A DNA stretch of 6,909 bases from Sulfurimonas sp. (GTDB lineage: Bacteria; Campylobacterota; Campylobacteria; Campylobacterales; Sulfurimonadaceae): contig NVUO01000006.1 in assembly GCA_002733155.1 (NCBI GenBank), positions 94,707 to 101,615 of the forward strand, written 5' to 3'. The notes beneath the pieces are model-generated. The model had not been told where the DNA came from. It ran no database searches and saw only the letters and a list, made by a program, of their open reading frames with translations. Position numbers and translations under genes: made by a program. Numbering within the stretch: position 1 is the first letter of the stretch; every line of letters begins with the position of its first letter. Positions 1-5,019 of the stretch are shown here, one piece after another.

Positions 1-1216
1 AGGTTACTTTTCCTTGAGTTCATAATCTGATGGGCAAAATGCCTTAAGTAATATATATGAAGATAATTTAAAACCACAAAATAAACTTTTACATGCAATA
101 AATGACTTTAATTCAAATAAAAAATATATATACAGATACATCTTACTCTTTGAAAAAAAACTTTTACTATGTTTTAATTTTAATAATATATTTTATATTT
201 ATATCAGCTAGCTTAAATTTAATGCTTTATATATTTATAAAAAAATCTATACTTGGTATAAGCCATACTATGGAAAATACACTAAACTCATTAGATTTAT
301 CTACAAAATTTGAATACTATAAAAGAGATGAGCTAGGTAAGGTTTATGAATCTTTTGCCCTTTTAATACAAAAAGTATCTGAGGTATTACATGAGGCAAA
401 AAACTCATCAGAAAATAATGCCAAAATACCTTAGATATGAAAAACAGTGCTAGTTCTATTAGTGATGGAGATGAAAAGGAGTTTGAACTTGTAAATGCTA
501 CAAAACTTATGAGTGATAGTATGAAAGAAAAACTTCTTACTACATCTATAAATGTAAAAGAGACTCAAGAAAAAACTACACAAGCCCAAGATATCTTACA
601 AGAATTAGAAAATGATGTAGTAAATAAAATCCAATCAAATGCACAAACCGAAGAGGAGATGTCTTTACAGTTAAATCAATTAACTGATGATGCTCAAAAA
701 ATTACTGATGTACTAAGTATAATTGAGGATATAGCTGATAAAACAAATCTTTTAGCATTAAATGCAGCTATAGAGGCTGCTCGTGCAGGTGAGCATGGTC
801 GTGGTTTTGCAGTAGTAGCTGACGAGGTAAGACAACTAGCTGAGAGCATACAAAAAGCTGTTAGTGATATACACTCAAATGTAAGTGTAATCACTCAATC
901 TATTACAGATGCAAGTAACCATATTAATGAAAATGTTAAAAAAACTCGTCTTATGAGTGATGAATCTGAATTAATCATAAAAAAATTAAATTCTACAAAA
1001 GGTATTATTACAAATACAGCAACTCTAGCTGATTCATCCCTAAAAAGTACAAAGGAAGTATAAGAAAATGCACAAATTGTACTAAATAATATTGAACTAA
1101 TTGATGAAATTGTAAATCAAAATAAAGAAAATGCAACAAATATTTCCAATATATCAAATGACATATATAATATATCACTTACACTAAAATCTCAACTAGA
1201 TAAGGTTAAGACTTAA
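1..1216 (+). pseudogene. Decayed methyl-accepting chemotaxis protein (partial at left edge)
   Basis: Remains of a membrane chemoreceptor that would have signalled to CheA/CheW. Reading order: the frame beginning at base 2 carries a TAA at 23-25, then periplasmic-domain-like sequence (SDGQNALSNIY... to NKKYIY, about 26-135). The reading then moves to the frame of the ATG at 102, which encodes a hydrophobic segment (about residues 23-46 from that ATG) and a HAMP-like region with DELGKVYESF. That frame stops at 432-434, and the sequence continues in the original frame from about 428. The signalling hairpin, with [18 protein letters not shown] and [11 protein letters not shown], lies at about 716-844. 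An in-frame TAA at 1061-1063 is followed by 50 more receptor-like codons (ENAQIVLNNIEL... to LDKVKT) ending at TAA 1214-1216. Two frameshifts near A-rich runs plus two nonsense codons argue for a true pseudogene, though the frameshifts alone could be sequencing errors. The 3' end overlaps the convergent mnmD stop by 4 bases. Confidence 0.9.
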
Positions 1217-1962
1217 TCCCTTAAAGATTTAATATCTACATTACAAGATATCTTATGTAACATGTCTACTAGTTTAAAATCTTGTAATTCATGAAATGTA
1301 GCTATAGTTGCATTTCTGAAGTTATCACCTGTATTTATATATACCAAAAAGTCATTCTCATATAAGGCTAGTCTAGTTTTAAAAGCTGTTGAGTATGTAC
1401 TTAAAACTGCATCTTTTTTCATAGAAGTTTTAATATCTTTAAAATACTCCCTAGTCCAAAGTATAGGGTTAGTTGATGGGGAAAAAGCATCTTGATACAC
1501 TATATCAAACTTATTCTCAAATTGTTTTATATATTCTCTAGCATCTCCAATAAATAATTCTATACAAAAGTAATCATCTTTATATTTTTTATTTTTTATC
1601 AAAATACTTATTATATGTTTAAATTCATCAAACTCTTTTGGATAAGAAAAATTCTTTAGAGATTCTATCAAACTAGAATCTAACTCTGGTGAATAAATAT
1701 TTACCCTTGAATTTAAAGAGTTTTGTTTATGAAAAAAAAGTGTAGCTAAAGTATTAAAACCAAGACCAAAACAAATATCTAAGATGTTTATCTCTTCATA
1801 ATTTTTCTTTAATCCCATAGTTGGATTCACATGTTTTAAAAATGATTCATTCAAAGCTCCGTCTTTTGTAGAATGATAATGTTCATCATACTCTTTTGAA
1901 TAAGCTGTGTAAGAACCATCATCACTTAAAGTCATAGTATGTAAATTTGTATCAAAGCCCAT
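1213..1962 (-). CDS. mnmD: tRNA 5-methylaminomethyl-2-thiouridine methyltransferase (MnmD, MnmC2-like)
   Basis: SAM-dependent methyltransferase of the MnmC methyltransferase-domain family. It converts nm5(s2)U to mnm5(s2)U at wobble position 34 of tRNAs reading two-codon boxes, and acts in the cytoplasm. Visible family signatures in 249 residues: DGSYTAYSKEYDEHYHS (15-31), which matches the DGS...Y(D/E)E.YHS entry motif; the SAM-binding loop ILDICFGLGFNTL (60-72); the acidic residue after a beta strand in YSPELD (90-95); GDAREYI (139-145); and the catalytic-region motif YQDAFSPSTNPILWT (156-170). The C-terminal strand STYSTAF (188-194) is also typical. No FAD-dependent oxidase domain follows, so this is the stand-alone methyltransferase form. 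The start at 1962 has only a weak purine stretch upstream (GGGG/TGGG); Met10 (codon 1933-1935) is an alternative, and a TATAAT on the minus strand overlaps the first ATG (1961-1966). Confidence 0.9.
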   Translation of the reverse strand: MGFDTNLHTMTLSDDGSYTAYSKEYDEHYHSTKDGALNESFLKHVNPTMGLKKNYEEINILDICFGLGFNTLATLFFHKQNSLNSRVNIYSPELDSSLIESLKNFSYPKEFDEFKHIISILIKNKKYKDDYFCIELFIGDAREYIKQFENKFDIVYQDAFSPSTNPILWTREYFKDIKTSMKKDAVLSTYSTAFKTRLALYENDFLVYINTGDNFRNATIATFHELQDFKLVDMLHKISCNVDIKSLRD

Positions 1963-1974
1963 TATAGCCCATTA
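1956..1974. repeat. 9-bp tandem direct repeat over the mnmD start
   Basis: AGCCCATTA occurs at 1956-1964 and again at 1966-1974 with one base (T) between. The first copy covers the mnmD start codon. It could be a small duplication left at the junction of the chromosome with accessory DNA, or chance; nothing else in the window repeats it. Confidence 0.6.
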
Positions 1975-2114
1975 CCCCACATATTACACTTATTAAAACA
2001 AAGTGTTACTTTAGGTAACTTACAGAGGTTATCAAAATAAATTGACACTTTTTGACACACTTCATAATGATGTAAAGTGTTCAAAAATGGTTCGTTATTT
2101 TTACTTGTATCCAT
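1962..2114 (-). CDS. Possible 50-residue small protein between the HTH gene and mnmD
   Basis: An ATG at 2112-2114, with a GGCGAG purine stretch just upstream, opens a 50-codon frame. It starts inside the last codons of the upstream helix-turn-helix gene (14-base overlap) and ends with a TAA whose last A is the A of the mnmD ATG, the TAATG arrangement typical of coupled genes. The product would be a 50-mer with four cysteines and a C-terminus ...NKCNMWGNGL. I recognise no family. Against it, the same bases hold dense inverted repeats (1986-2087) that read better as a protein-binding or junction region, and short frames overlap by chance in AT-rich DNA. Low confidence. Confidence 0.2.
   Translation of the reverse strand: MDTSKNNEPFLNTLHHYEVCQKVSIYFDNLCKLPKVTLCFNKCNMWGNGL
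1986..2087. repeat. Cluster of ACACTT/AAGTGT repeats and a 13-bp bulged inverted repeat
   Basis: Five copies of one hexamer lie within 95 bp: ACACTT at 1986-1991, 2045-2050 and 2057-2062, and its complement AAGTGT at 2001-2006 and 2075-2080. TTGACAC is repeated directly at 2042-2048 and 2052-2058. The outer part folds as an inverted repeat, 2049-2062 with 2075-2087: 13 pairs with one bulged C at 2056 and a 12-base loop. Another pair, 1986-1991 with 2001-2006, has a 9-base loop. The long hairpin has no T-run on its 3' side on either strand, so it is not a standard terminator. Its position between a chromosomal tRNA-modification gene and an excisionase-like gene suggests binding sites at the end of an integrated element. 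Confidence 0.6.
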
Positions 2115-2550
2115 TATCTCGCCACTTTTCAACTTCTTCAATACTATACAAAATTTTACCACCTTCAACTTCTTGTTTATAAGGTAAAGGTTTTTTTCTT
2201 CTTCCTCTATACCCTTGTTGCGATGTTTTACTCGCACCATAAATATCAGTATATTCTTTTATAGTAATAAATTTTTTTGATTGTATTTTTGCCATATGCT
2301 TTTGAACTTCTAAAACTTCTTGTTCTGCTTCTCTTTTTAGTAAATCAAAATCTATTTTCTCATTTCTATCTTTTTCAATTTCTTCAAATGCTTTATTCAA
2401 AAATAGTCTATCAGCTTTACCAATAAAGTCTAATCTAATCCTTTGTCCCTTGTAGATAAAAACTGGTTCTATATCAATCAGTTTCTTACTATCTTCACTA
2501 AGGTCATCAACAAAACTATCAAATTCTTGTTTTTCTAATCTTTTATTCAT
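2101..2550 (-). CDS. Helix-turn-helix protein with AlpA/excisionase-like C-terminal domain
   Basis: A 149-residue cytoplasmic protein, likely DNA-binding. Residues 1-90 are charged and mostly helical, including IYKGQRIRLDFIGKADRLF (32-50) and a coiled-coil-like stretch at about 53-90. The C-terminal 55 residues follow the MerR/excisionase (HTH_17, AlpA-like) pattern: FITIKEYTDIYGASKTSQQGY (94-114), a basic RGRRKK turn (115-120), the wing LPYKQEVEGGKILYS (122-136), then IEEVEKWRDN (137-146). Such proteins in accessory DNA usually act as excision factors or small transcription regulators; which one applies is not decided here. I chose the ATG at 2548-2550 because it opens the charged protein. 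The frame extends to a TTG at 2626-2628, but that would add an odd hydrophobic leader, and neither start has a good ribosome site. A palindrome lies about 50 bases upstream at 2600-2614. Confidence 0.75.
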   Translation of the reverse strand: MNKRLEKQEFDSFVDDLSEDSKKLIDIEPVFIYKGQRIRLDFIGKADRLFLNKAFEEIEKDRNEKIDFDLLKREAEQEVLEVQKHMAKIQSKKFITIKEYTDIYGASKTSQQGYRGRRKKPLPYKQEVEGGKILYSIEEVEKWRDNGYK

Positions 2551-2599
2551 AAGGAATACTACTATAAAGTGAATGAATACTTGATAAATTATTTTTGAT

Positions 2600-2614
2600 T
2601 GGACATCGTGTCCA
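2600..2614. promoter_or_regulatory. Palindrome TGGACATCGTGTCCA, candidate operator
   Basis: A perfect 6-bp inverted repeat (TGGACA / TGTCCA) around TCG, upstream of the helix-turn-helix gene and just after the stop of the interrupted gene to its right. Its core ACATCGTGT (2603-2611) differs by one base from ACACCGTGT in the palindrome at 4426-4440 and has the same central C. It may be an operator for the 2550 gene, bound by the same regulator. This is inferred from sequence similarity only. Confidence 0.45.
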
Positions 2615-2632
2615 GCATAATGTCTCAAAGTT

Positions 2633-3232
2633 TCAAGCTACCCTATAAATTTGCTTCAATCTTTCTCTTTCAAAATATATATTACTATACTGATAACATA
2701 TATTCCAAATATGGTGTTCAACATCATCTATCAACTTACGAATAGGTGTGTATAATTTTTGGTATTGCTTATTATCAATCTCAGTAGCCTTCAACCTTTG
2801 CTTCAATACTCTCTTCTGTTCTTTTAGTGGTGCTAATTTCTTATTGTATTTTCGCTCTACTAAAAACTTGAAGTTTTTTATTTGAGCTTCTTATCTAAAT
2901 ATTTTCTTGCGATTAAACCACTGATAAGCGATTTGCTCTTTCACTACTGGATAAAGATTTGTTGTATGCTCTATTTCTTTTCTTCTGCTTGAACAGATAT
3001 AAGAGTGTTCTTTATACTTTGGTATTTGTTGAAGCCAACCTCTGCTCTGAATATACTTATATGTTAATGGTATGACTAATCTTTTGCCATCCACTCTACT
3101 TAATTGGATTTCCCAGAATGATGGTGTAGCACCATCTCCAAATTTTTTAGTATCATATTTGATATGAACTATAAATGTAGTATTTTGTAATGAAAATGTA
3201 AGTTGTTTCTTTTTAATTGTTGTGGGGTTCAT
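2633..3232 (-). pseudogene. 199-codon unknown gene interrupted by one in-frame TAA
   Basis: An ATG at 3230-3232 with a good ribosome site (AAGGA at 3240-3244) opens a frame that runs 113 codons to a TAA at 2891-2893. The same frame then continues open for exactly 85 more codons to a TGA at 2633-2635. The joined product would be about 199 residues. The first part is beta-rich with many aromatics (FWEIQLSRVDGKRLVIPLTYKYI split around residues 40-62, then CSSRRKEIEHTT near 81-92). The second part has no start codon of its own and is a basic, helical, coiled-coil-like tail (KKLAPLKEQKRVLKQRLK, then TPIRKLIDDVEHHIWNICY). Sequence character is continuous across the stop (FNRKKIFR, stop, EAQIKNFKFL), so a single nonsense change is the simplest reading; readthrough or a genuine 113-residue protein are alternatives. 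I do not recognise a family. Confidence 0.6.
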
Positions 3233-3250
3233 TTGATTATCCTTTTTATT

Positions 3251-3279
3251 AAGAGCAATAACATAAAATTACTGCTCTT
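3251..3279. repeat. Inverted repeat AAGAGCA / TGCTCTT
   Basis: AAGAGCA at 3251-3257 pairs with TGCTCTT at 3273-3279 over a 15-base loop, in the gap upstream of the gene starting at 3232. On the minus strand the 3' arm is followed by AATAAAAAGG, which is not a T-run, so terminator activity is doubtful. It could shape the leader of the downstream gene or be chance in AT-rich DNA. Confidence 0.35.
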
Positions 3280-3335
3280 TTACGATGGCTGATACATTGT
3301 TTCCATCTGTTATAGAGACTATATCAGGTTATTCA

Positions 3336-3458
3336 TTACTTTTTAGCCTCATTCATTTTCTTCAAAATCTCAACCAAACATTTATCCTTAGCTTCAATCC
3401 ACTCTGGACTTTTTTTAGGTATATTTTCAACCTCATTTTTCTCAGTTTCTTTTGCCAT
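3336..3458 (-). CDS. Small 40-residue hypothetical protein
   Basis: An ATG at 3456-3458, 16 bases after the stop of the 95-residue gene, opens a 40-codon frame ending in TAA at 3336-3338. The product is charged and helical (MAKETEKNEVENIPKKSP, then EWIEAKDKCLVEILKKMNEAKK) with no membrane segment. The ribosome site is weak (ACAGAG directly before the ATG). It lies in line with the genes upstream and probably shares their transcript. Just beyond the stop, another frame reads PDIVSITDGNNVSAIVKEQ to a TAA at 3269-3271, coding-like but preceded by an in-frame TAA and one base out of phase. The gene may therefore once have been longer. No family recognised. Confidence 0.5.
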   Translation of the reverse strand: MAKETEKNEVENIPKKSPEWIEAKDKCLVEILKKMNEAKK

Positions 3459-3474
3459 CTCTGTAAGTAAAGTA

Positions 3475-3762
3475 TTAATCGTTATCATTTGTATCTCCTA
3501 TATTTTTAATATCTTGTTTTATCTCAGCTATCAGCTCATCTAAACCTACCAAGTTCAATGAAGAAAATAATTCTTCAAAATATTCCTCATATTCAGCTTG
3601 GGTAATATGGTTGTTAAGTATTGAACTATCAGTTTTCATAATCCTATTATGTAATATTTCCAATGAAGAACATATTGCTTCTATGCTCAAACTTTTATAA
3701 TCATTTGGATTTCTCAACATATCGCATATTTCTATCAGCAGTTCATCTTGATTATTTTCCAT
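3475..3762 (-). CDS. 95-residue acidic hypothetical protein, paralogue of its upstream neighbour
   Basis: A small, acidic, all-helical cytoplasmic protein with no membrane segment or catalytic motif that I recognise. Its ATG overlaps the end of the upstream gene by 11 bases and has GGAGAG about 7 bases before it, so the two are translationally linked. Residues about 55-66 (TQAEYEEYFEEL) align with SEADYKKWFEKL of the upstream protein. Both have a helical N-terminal half before this block and a leucine/acidic helix after it, which suggests an old tandem duplication. The function is unknown. Small acidic helical proteins in accessory DNA are often regulators, immunity proteins or protein-binding inhibitors, but nothing here decides between these. 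Confidence 0.7.
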   Translation of the reverse strand: MENNQDELLIEICDMLRNPNDYKSLSIEAICSSLEILHNRIMKTDSSILNNHITQAEYEEYFEELFSSLNLVGLDELIAEIKQDIKNIGDTNDND

Positions 3763-4069
3763 CTGCTAACTCTCCAAATAATTTATAGTGGATAAAATTA
3801 TCAACATTATTTTCTATTGCTAACTTTTCAAACCATTTTTTGTAGTCTGCTTCGGACACTTCCATTTTTTCCATAAATTCAGTTAATTGGAATTTGAAAA
3901 ACAAAAGGTTTATAATTCCTATCGCTACTGTCTTATGAGCGATACAAGAATAGATTTCTTCTGATTGTTCTATTGCCTCAACCAATTGATGAAGAAAAAA
4001 GTGTTTCTCAAATTCTACTACTCTGCCGTTATTTAATTTAGTTGTTTCCATATCTTTACTTTTTGCCAT
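3752..4069 (-). CDS. 105-residue hypothetical protein in the HU operon
   Basis: Starts at ATG 4067-4069 inside the last codons of the HU-like gene (14-base overlap), preceded by AAGGTGG, so it is cotranslated with HU. The protein looks helical: a basic N-terminus (MAKSKDMETTKLNNGR), a helix around 24-37, a hydrophobic stretch AIGIINLLFFKF (about 49-60) that is more likely a buried helix than a membrane span, then MEVSEADYKKWFEKLAIE (about 69-86). The SEADYKKWFEKL block resembles TQAEYEEYFEEL in the next gene downstream. I recognise no family. Its coupling to a DNA-binding protein suggests a shared role in regulation or DNA handling of the element. Confidence 0.7.
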   Translation of the reverse strand: MAKSKDMETTKLNNGRVVEFEKHFFLHQLVEAIEQSEEIYSCIAHKTVAIGIINLLFFKFQLTEFMEKMEVSEADYKKWFEKLAIENNVDNFIHYKLFGELADGK

Positions 4070-4343
4070 TTTGAGCCACCTTAGCTTTTAATGATTTTCC
4101 AATCTTAACTCTTGGAACATATTTATCTTGGGTCGTGAATGGTATTTTATTCTTAAACATAACACCACTTTTACTTTTGACAAACACCGTGTCAATCATA
4201 AGCCCAGCAAAATTTACTCTCTCATTGTTCTGTAAGGCTTGAACCATTACTGCTAAGAGCTTATCTACTATCTCCGTAATACTTTTGATTGTCTGGGTAT
4301 CAATCTGCTTATTTACTATCTGTATCATCGTTGTCTTGTTCAA
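4056..4343 (-). CDS. Atypical HU-family DNA-binding protein (TTG start)
   Basis: A 95-residue HU/IHF-fold protein. With the TTG start the N-terminus is (M)NKTTMIQIVNKQ, matching the NK.ELI opening of HU. The alpha helix SITEIVDKLLAVMVQALQN (21-39), the ERVNFAGLMI turn (41-50, where HU has V.L.GFG.F) and the closing PRVKIGKSLKAKV (77-89, equivalent to PAFKAGKALKDAV) follow in order. The DNA-clasping arm between them (about 56-76) is roughly three residues shorter than usual and lacks the conserved RNP tip, so its DNA bending may differ. I chose TTG 4341-4343 because AGGAG (4350-4354) lies six bases upstream and the length fits HU. An ATG frame from 4448 would add 35 non-HU residues and run through the promoter. 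First gene of the leftward operon. Confidence 0.8.
   Translation of the reverse strand: MNKTTMIQIVNKQIDTQTIKSITEIVDKLLAVMVQALQNNERVNFAGLMIDTVFVKSKSGVMFKNKIPFTTQDKYVPRVKIGKSLKAKVAQNGKK
4184..4192. promoter_or_regulatory. ACACCGTGT core inside the HU gene, candidate intragenic operator
   Basis: ACACCGTGT (4184-4192) is identical to the core of the palindrome at 4426-4440, and the match extends to 11 bases (AAACACCGTGT, 4182-4192). TTGACA at 4177-4182 also pairs with TGTCAA at 4190-4195 around it. It sits within HU codons for the first beta strand, about 150 bases inside the gene. It may be a second binding site for autoregulation, or a chance result of coding sequence. Confidence 0.35.
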
Positions 4344-4349
4344 TCTGAA

Positions 4350-4354
4350 CTCCT
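4350..4354 (-). promoter_or_regulatory. Ribosome binding site deciding the TTG start of the HU gene
   Basis: CTCCT on the plus strand is AGGAG on the minus strand, within AAAGGAG, six bases before TTG 4341-4343. It is the best Shine-Dalgarno match in this operon and supports the shorter HU reading. Confidence 0.65.
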
Positions 4355-4398
4355 TTGTATTTTTTGTATCTCTACTATGTGTATTGCTACTATTATTA

Positions 4399-4426
4399 TT
4401 TATAGGAGTTATCAAGAATATTTCAA
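4399..4426 (-). promoter_or_regulatory. Sigma70-type promoter of the leftward HU operon
   Basis: On the minus strand TTGAAA (4426-4421) is followed by 16 bases and TATAAA (4404-4399). This predicts a transcript start near 4392 and a leader of about 50 bases to the TTG start of the HU gene. The -35 box touches the 15-bp palindrome at 4426-4440, so a protein bound there would meet RNA polymerase. Confidence 0.5.
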
Positions 4427-4440
4427 AAACACCGTGTTTT
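4426..4440. promoter_or_regulatory. 15-bp perfect palindrome AAAACACCGTGTTTT, operator at the divergent promoters
   Basis: Seven-base arms AAAACAC and GTGTTTT flank a central C (4433). It sits between the leftward HU operon and the rightward 67-residue gene, adjoining the leftward -35 box and lying where the rightward -35 region would be expected. That is the usual geometry of an operator controlling both directions. The binding protein is unknown; the HTH protein encoded at 2101-2550 or a product outside the window are candidates. Confidence 0.6.
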
Positions 4441-4480
4441 ACGAACAAATCTCATAAATAAATGAAAAAGGATTTGAACA

Positions 4481-4684
4481 ATGGAAAATTATATGCTCGT
4501 ATTTAGGAATAGGATTTTGGATGCCGTTATGGTTAGTAAAGATAGAAAAGAAATAGAGGCTTCAACAACATATCAAACTGTAATAAAGATTATTGATAAC
4601 TACTTAATAGATGAGATTGAACCAAGTATTTTAGAGTTGTCTGTTTTGAGTTTTATAGCTGAATACTATGAGGGATTATCTTGA
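4481..4684 (+). CDS. 67-residue hypothetical protein, divergent from the HU operon
   Basis: A small, mostly helical protein beginning MENYMLVFRNRILDAVMV and ending SFIAEYYEGLS. It has no signal peptide or metal motif. The start is supported by AAGGA (4468-4472) eight bases upstream. It is transcribed away from the HU operon, and the 15-bp palindrome lies 41 bases before its ATG, with a possible -10 (CATAAA, 4453-4458) between. It has charged surfaces (SKDRKEIEAS) and an acidic helix (DEIEPSILELS), and resembles the small acidic helical proteins of the opposite operon in style but without a clear alignment. No family recognised. It is the last gene before the BREX operon on the same strand, 335 bases ahead of brxA, so it may or may not share a transcript with it. 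Confidence 0.65.
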   Translation: MENYMLVFRNRILDAVMVSKDRKEIEASTTYQTVIKIIDNYLIDEIEPSILELSVLSFIAEYYEGLS

Positions 4685-4771
4685 AAAAACTCTCTGGTAT
4701 GGGTGGAAATTTATAGGAAATATTTCAATCGGATTCCCTCATCCCTTTTGCTAACCCTTTTTGATTTTTTG

Positions 4772-4786
4772 AAAACACCATGTCTT
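4772..4786. promoter_or_regulatory. Second operator-like site AAAACACCATGTCTT upstream of BREX
   Basis: Matches the 4426-4440 palindrome at 13 of 15 positions, but its right arm is degraded, so it is an imperfect palindrome. It lies about 235 bases upstream of brxA and 90 bases after the 67-residue gene. If real, it would tie BREX expression to the same regulator as the small-gene module. Confidence 0.35.
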
Positions 4787-4983
4787 TCGGTTGTTCTGAA
4801 ATATAAAAAGATTTATTTTTCAAAAGTGCTTATCTGAATCGCAAAAGCACCCTTAAATCAACTTTTCAAACACTAATCCCATAACCTTTGCCAAGTAGTC
4901 ACCATTACACTTTTCAGCTATCTTATTAGCTCTTTAATAACATACATATGCAATTGATGTTAAAATAAATAAAATTATTTACA

Positions 4984-5000
4984 TATAAAAATCTTATAAC
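4984..5000 (+). promoter_or_regulatory. Candidate -10 region for the BREX operon
   Basis: TATAAA (4984-4989) and TATAAC (4995-5000) lie 20-35 bases before the brxA GTG in a long AT-rich stretch. No well spaced -35 box is seen; TTGATG at 4954-4959 is too far upstream. This fits promoters of Campylobacterota, where the -35 is often poorly conserved, but the exact site is uncertain. Confidence 0.3.
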
Positions 5001-5019
5001 TTATTGGTGGTTTAGTTCA

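Larger units (their letters stand above)
4685..5019 (+). other. 335-bp non-coding region upstream of the BREX operon
   Basis: I see no gene here. It contains a perfect palindrome GAAATATTTC (4718-4727); pyrimidine runs (4733-4770); the operator-like AAAACACCATGTCTT (4772-4786); a weak hairpin GTGCTT/AAGCAC (4826-4831 with 4845-4850, 13-base loop); AGCTA/TAGCT (4916-4920 with 4927-4931); and an AT palindrome TAAATAA-AA-TTATTTA (4966-4981). The last 60 bases are very AT-rich and probably hold the brxA promoter. No clear rho-independent terminator follows the 67-residue gene. Confidence 0.6.

Noticed and set aside
694..894. 66-codon open frame on the minus strand inside the chemoreceptor
   Set aside because: It mirrors the highly conserved signalling hairpin in the other strand and has no ribosome site; the plus-strand reading is certain.
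2049..2087. Rho-independent terminator after the HTH gene
   Set aside because: The stem is AT-rich at its base with A-runs, not T-runs, on the 3' side on both strands, so it reads as an inverted repeat rather than a terminator.
2115..2240. Upper part of a 92-codon minus-strand frame overlapping the HTH gene
   Set aside because: It is an out-of-frame shadow of the well-supported HTH reading; only the part from the ATG at 2114 merits mention.
3285..3470. 61-codon plus-strand open frame
   Set aside because: It lies antisense to the 40-residue gene and the decayed extension, its hydrophobic phenylalanine/leucine run is the mirror of lysine/glutamate codons, and it has no ribosome site.
4344..4448. 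35-codon N-terminal extension of the HU-like protein from an ATG at 4448
   Set aside because: It would run through the promoter and operator, encodes no HU sequence, and a much better ribosome site precedes the TTG at 4343.
4685..5019. CRISPR array or structural RNA in the non-coding region
   Set aside because: No regular repeat-spacer pattern is present, and the hairpins are only 5-8 bp in an AT-rich background.
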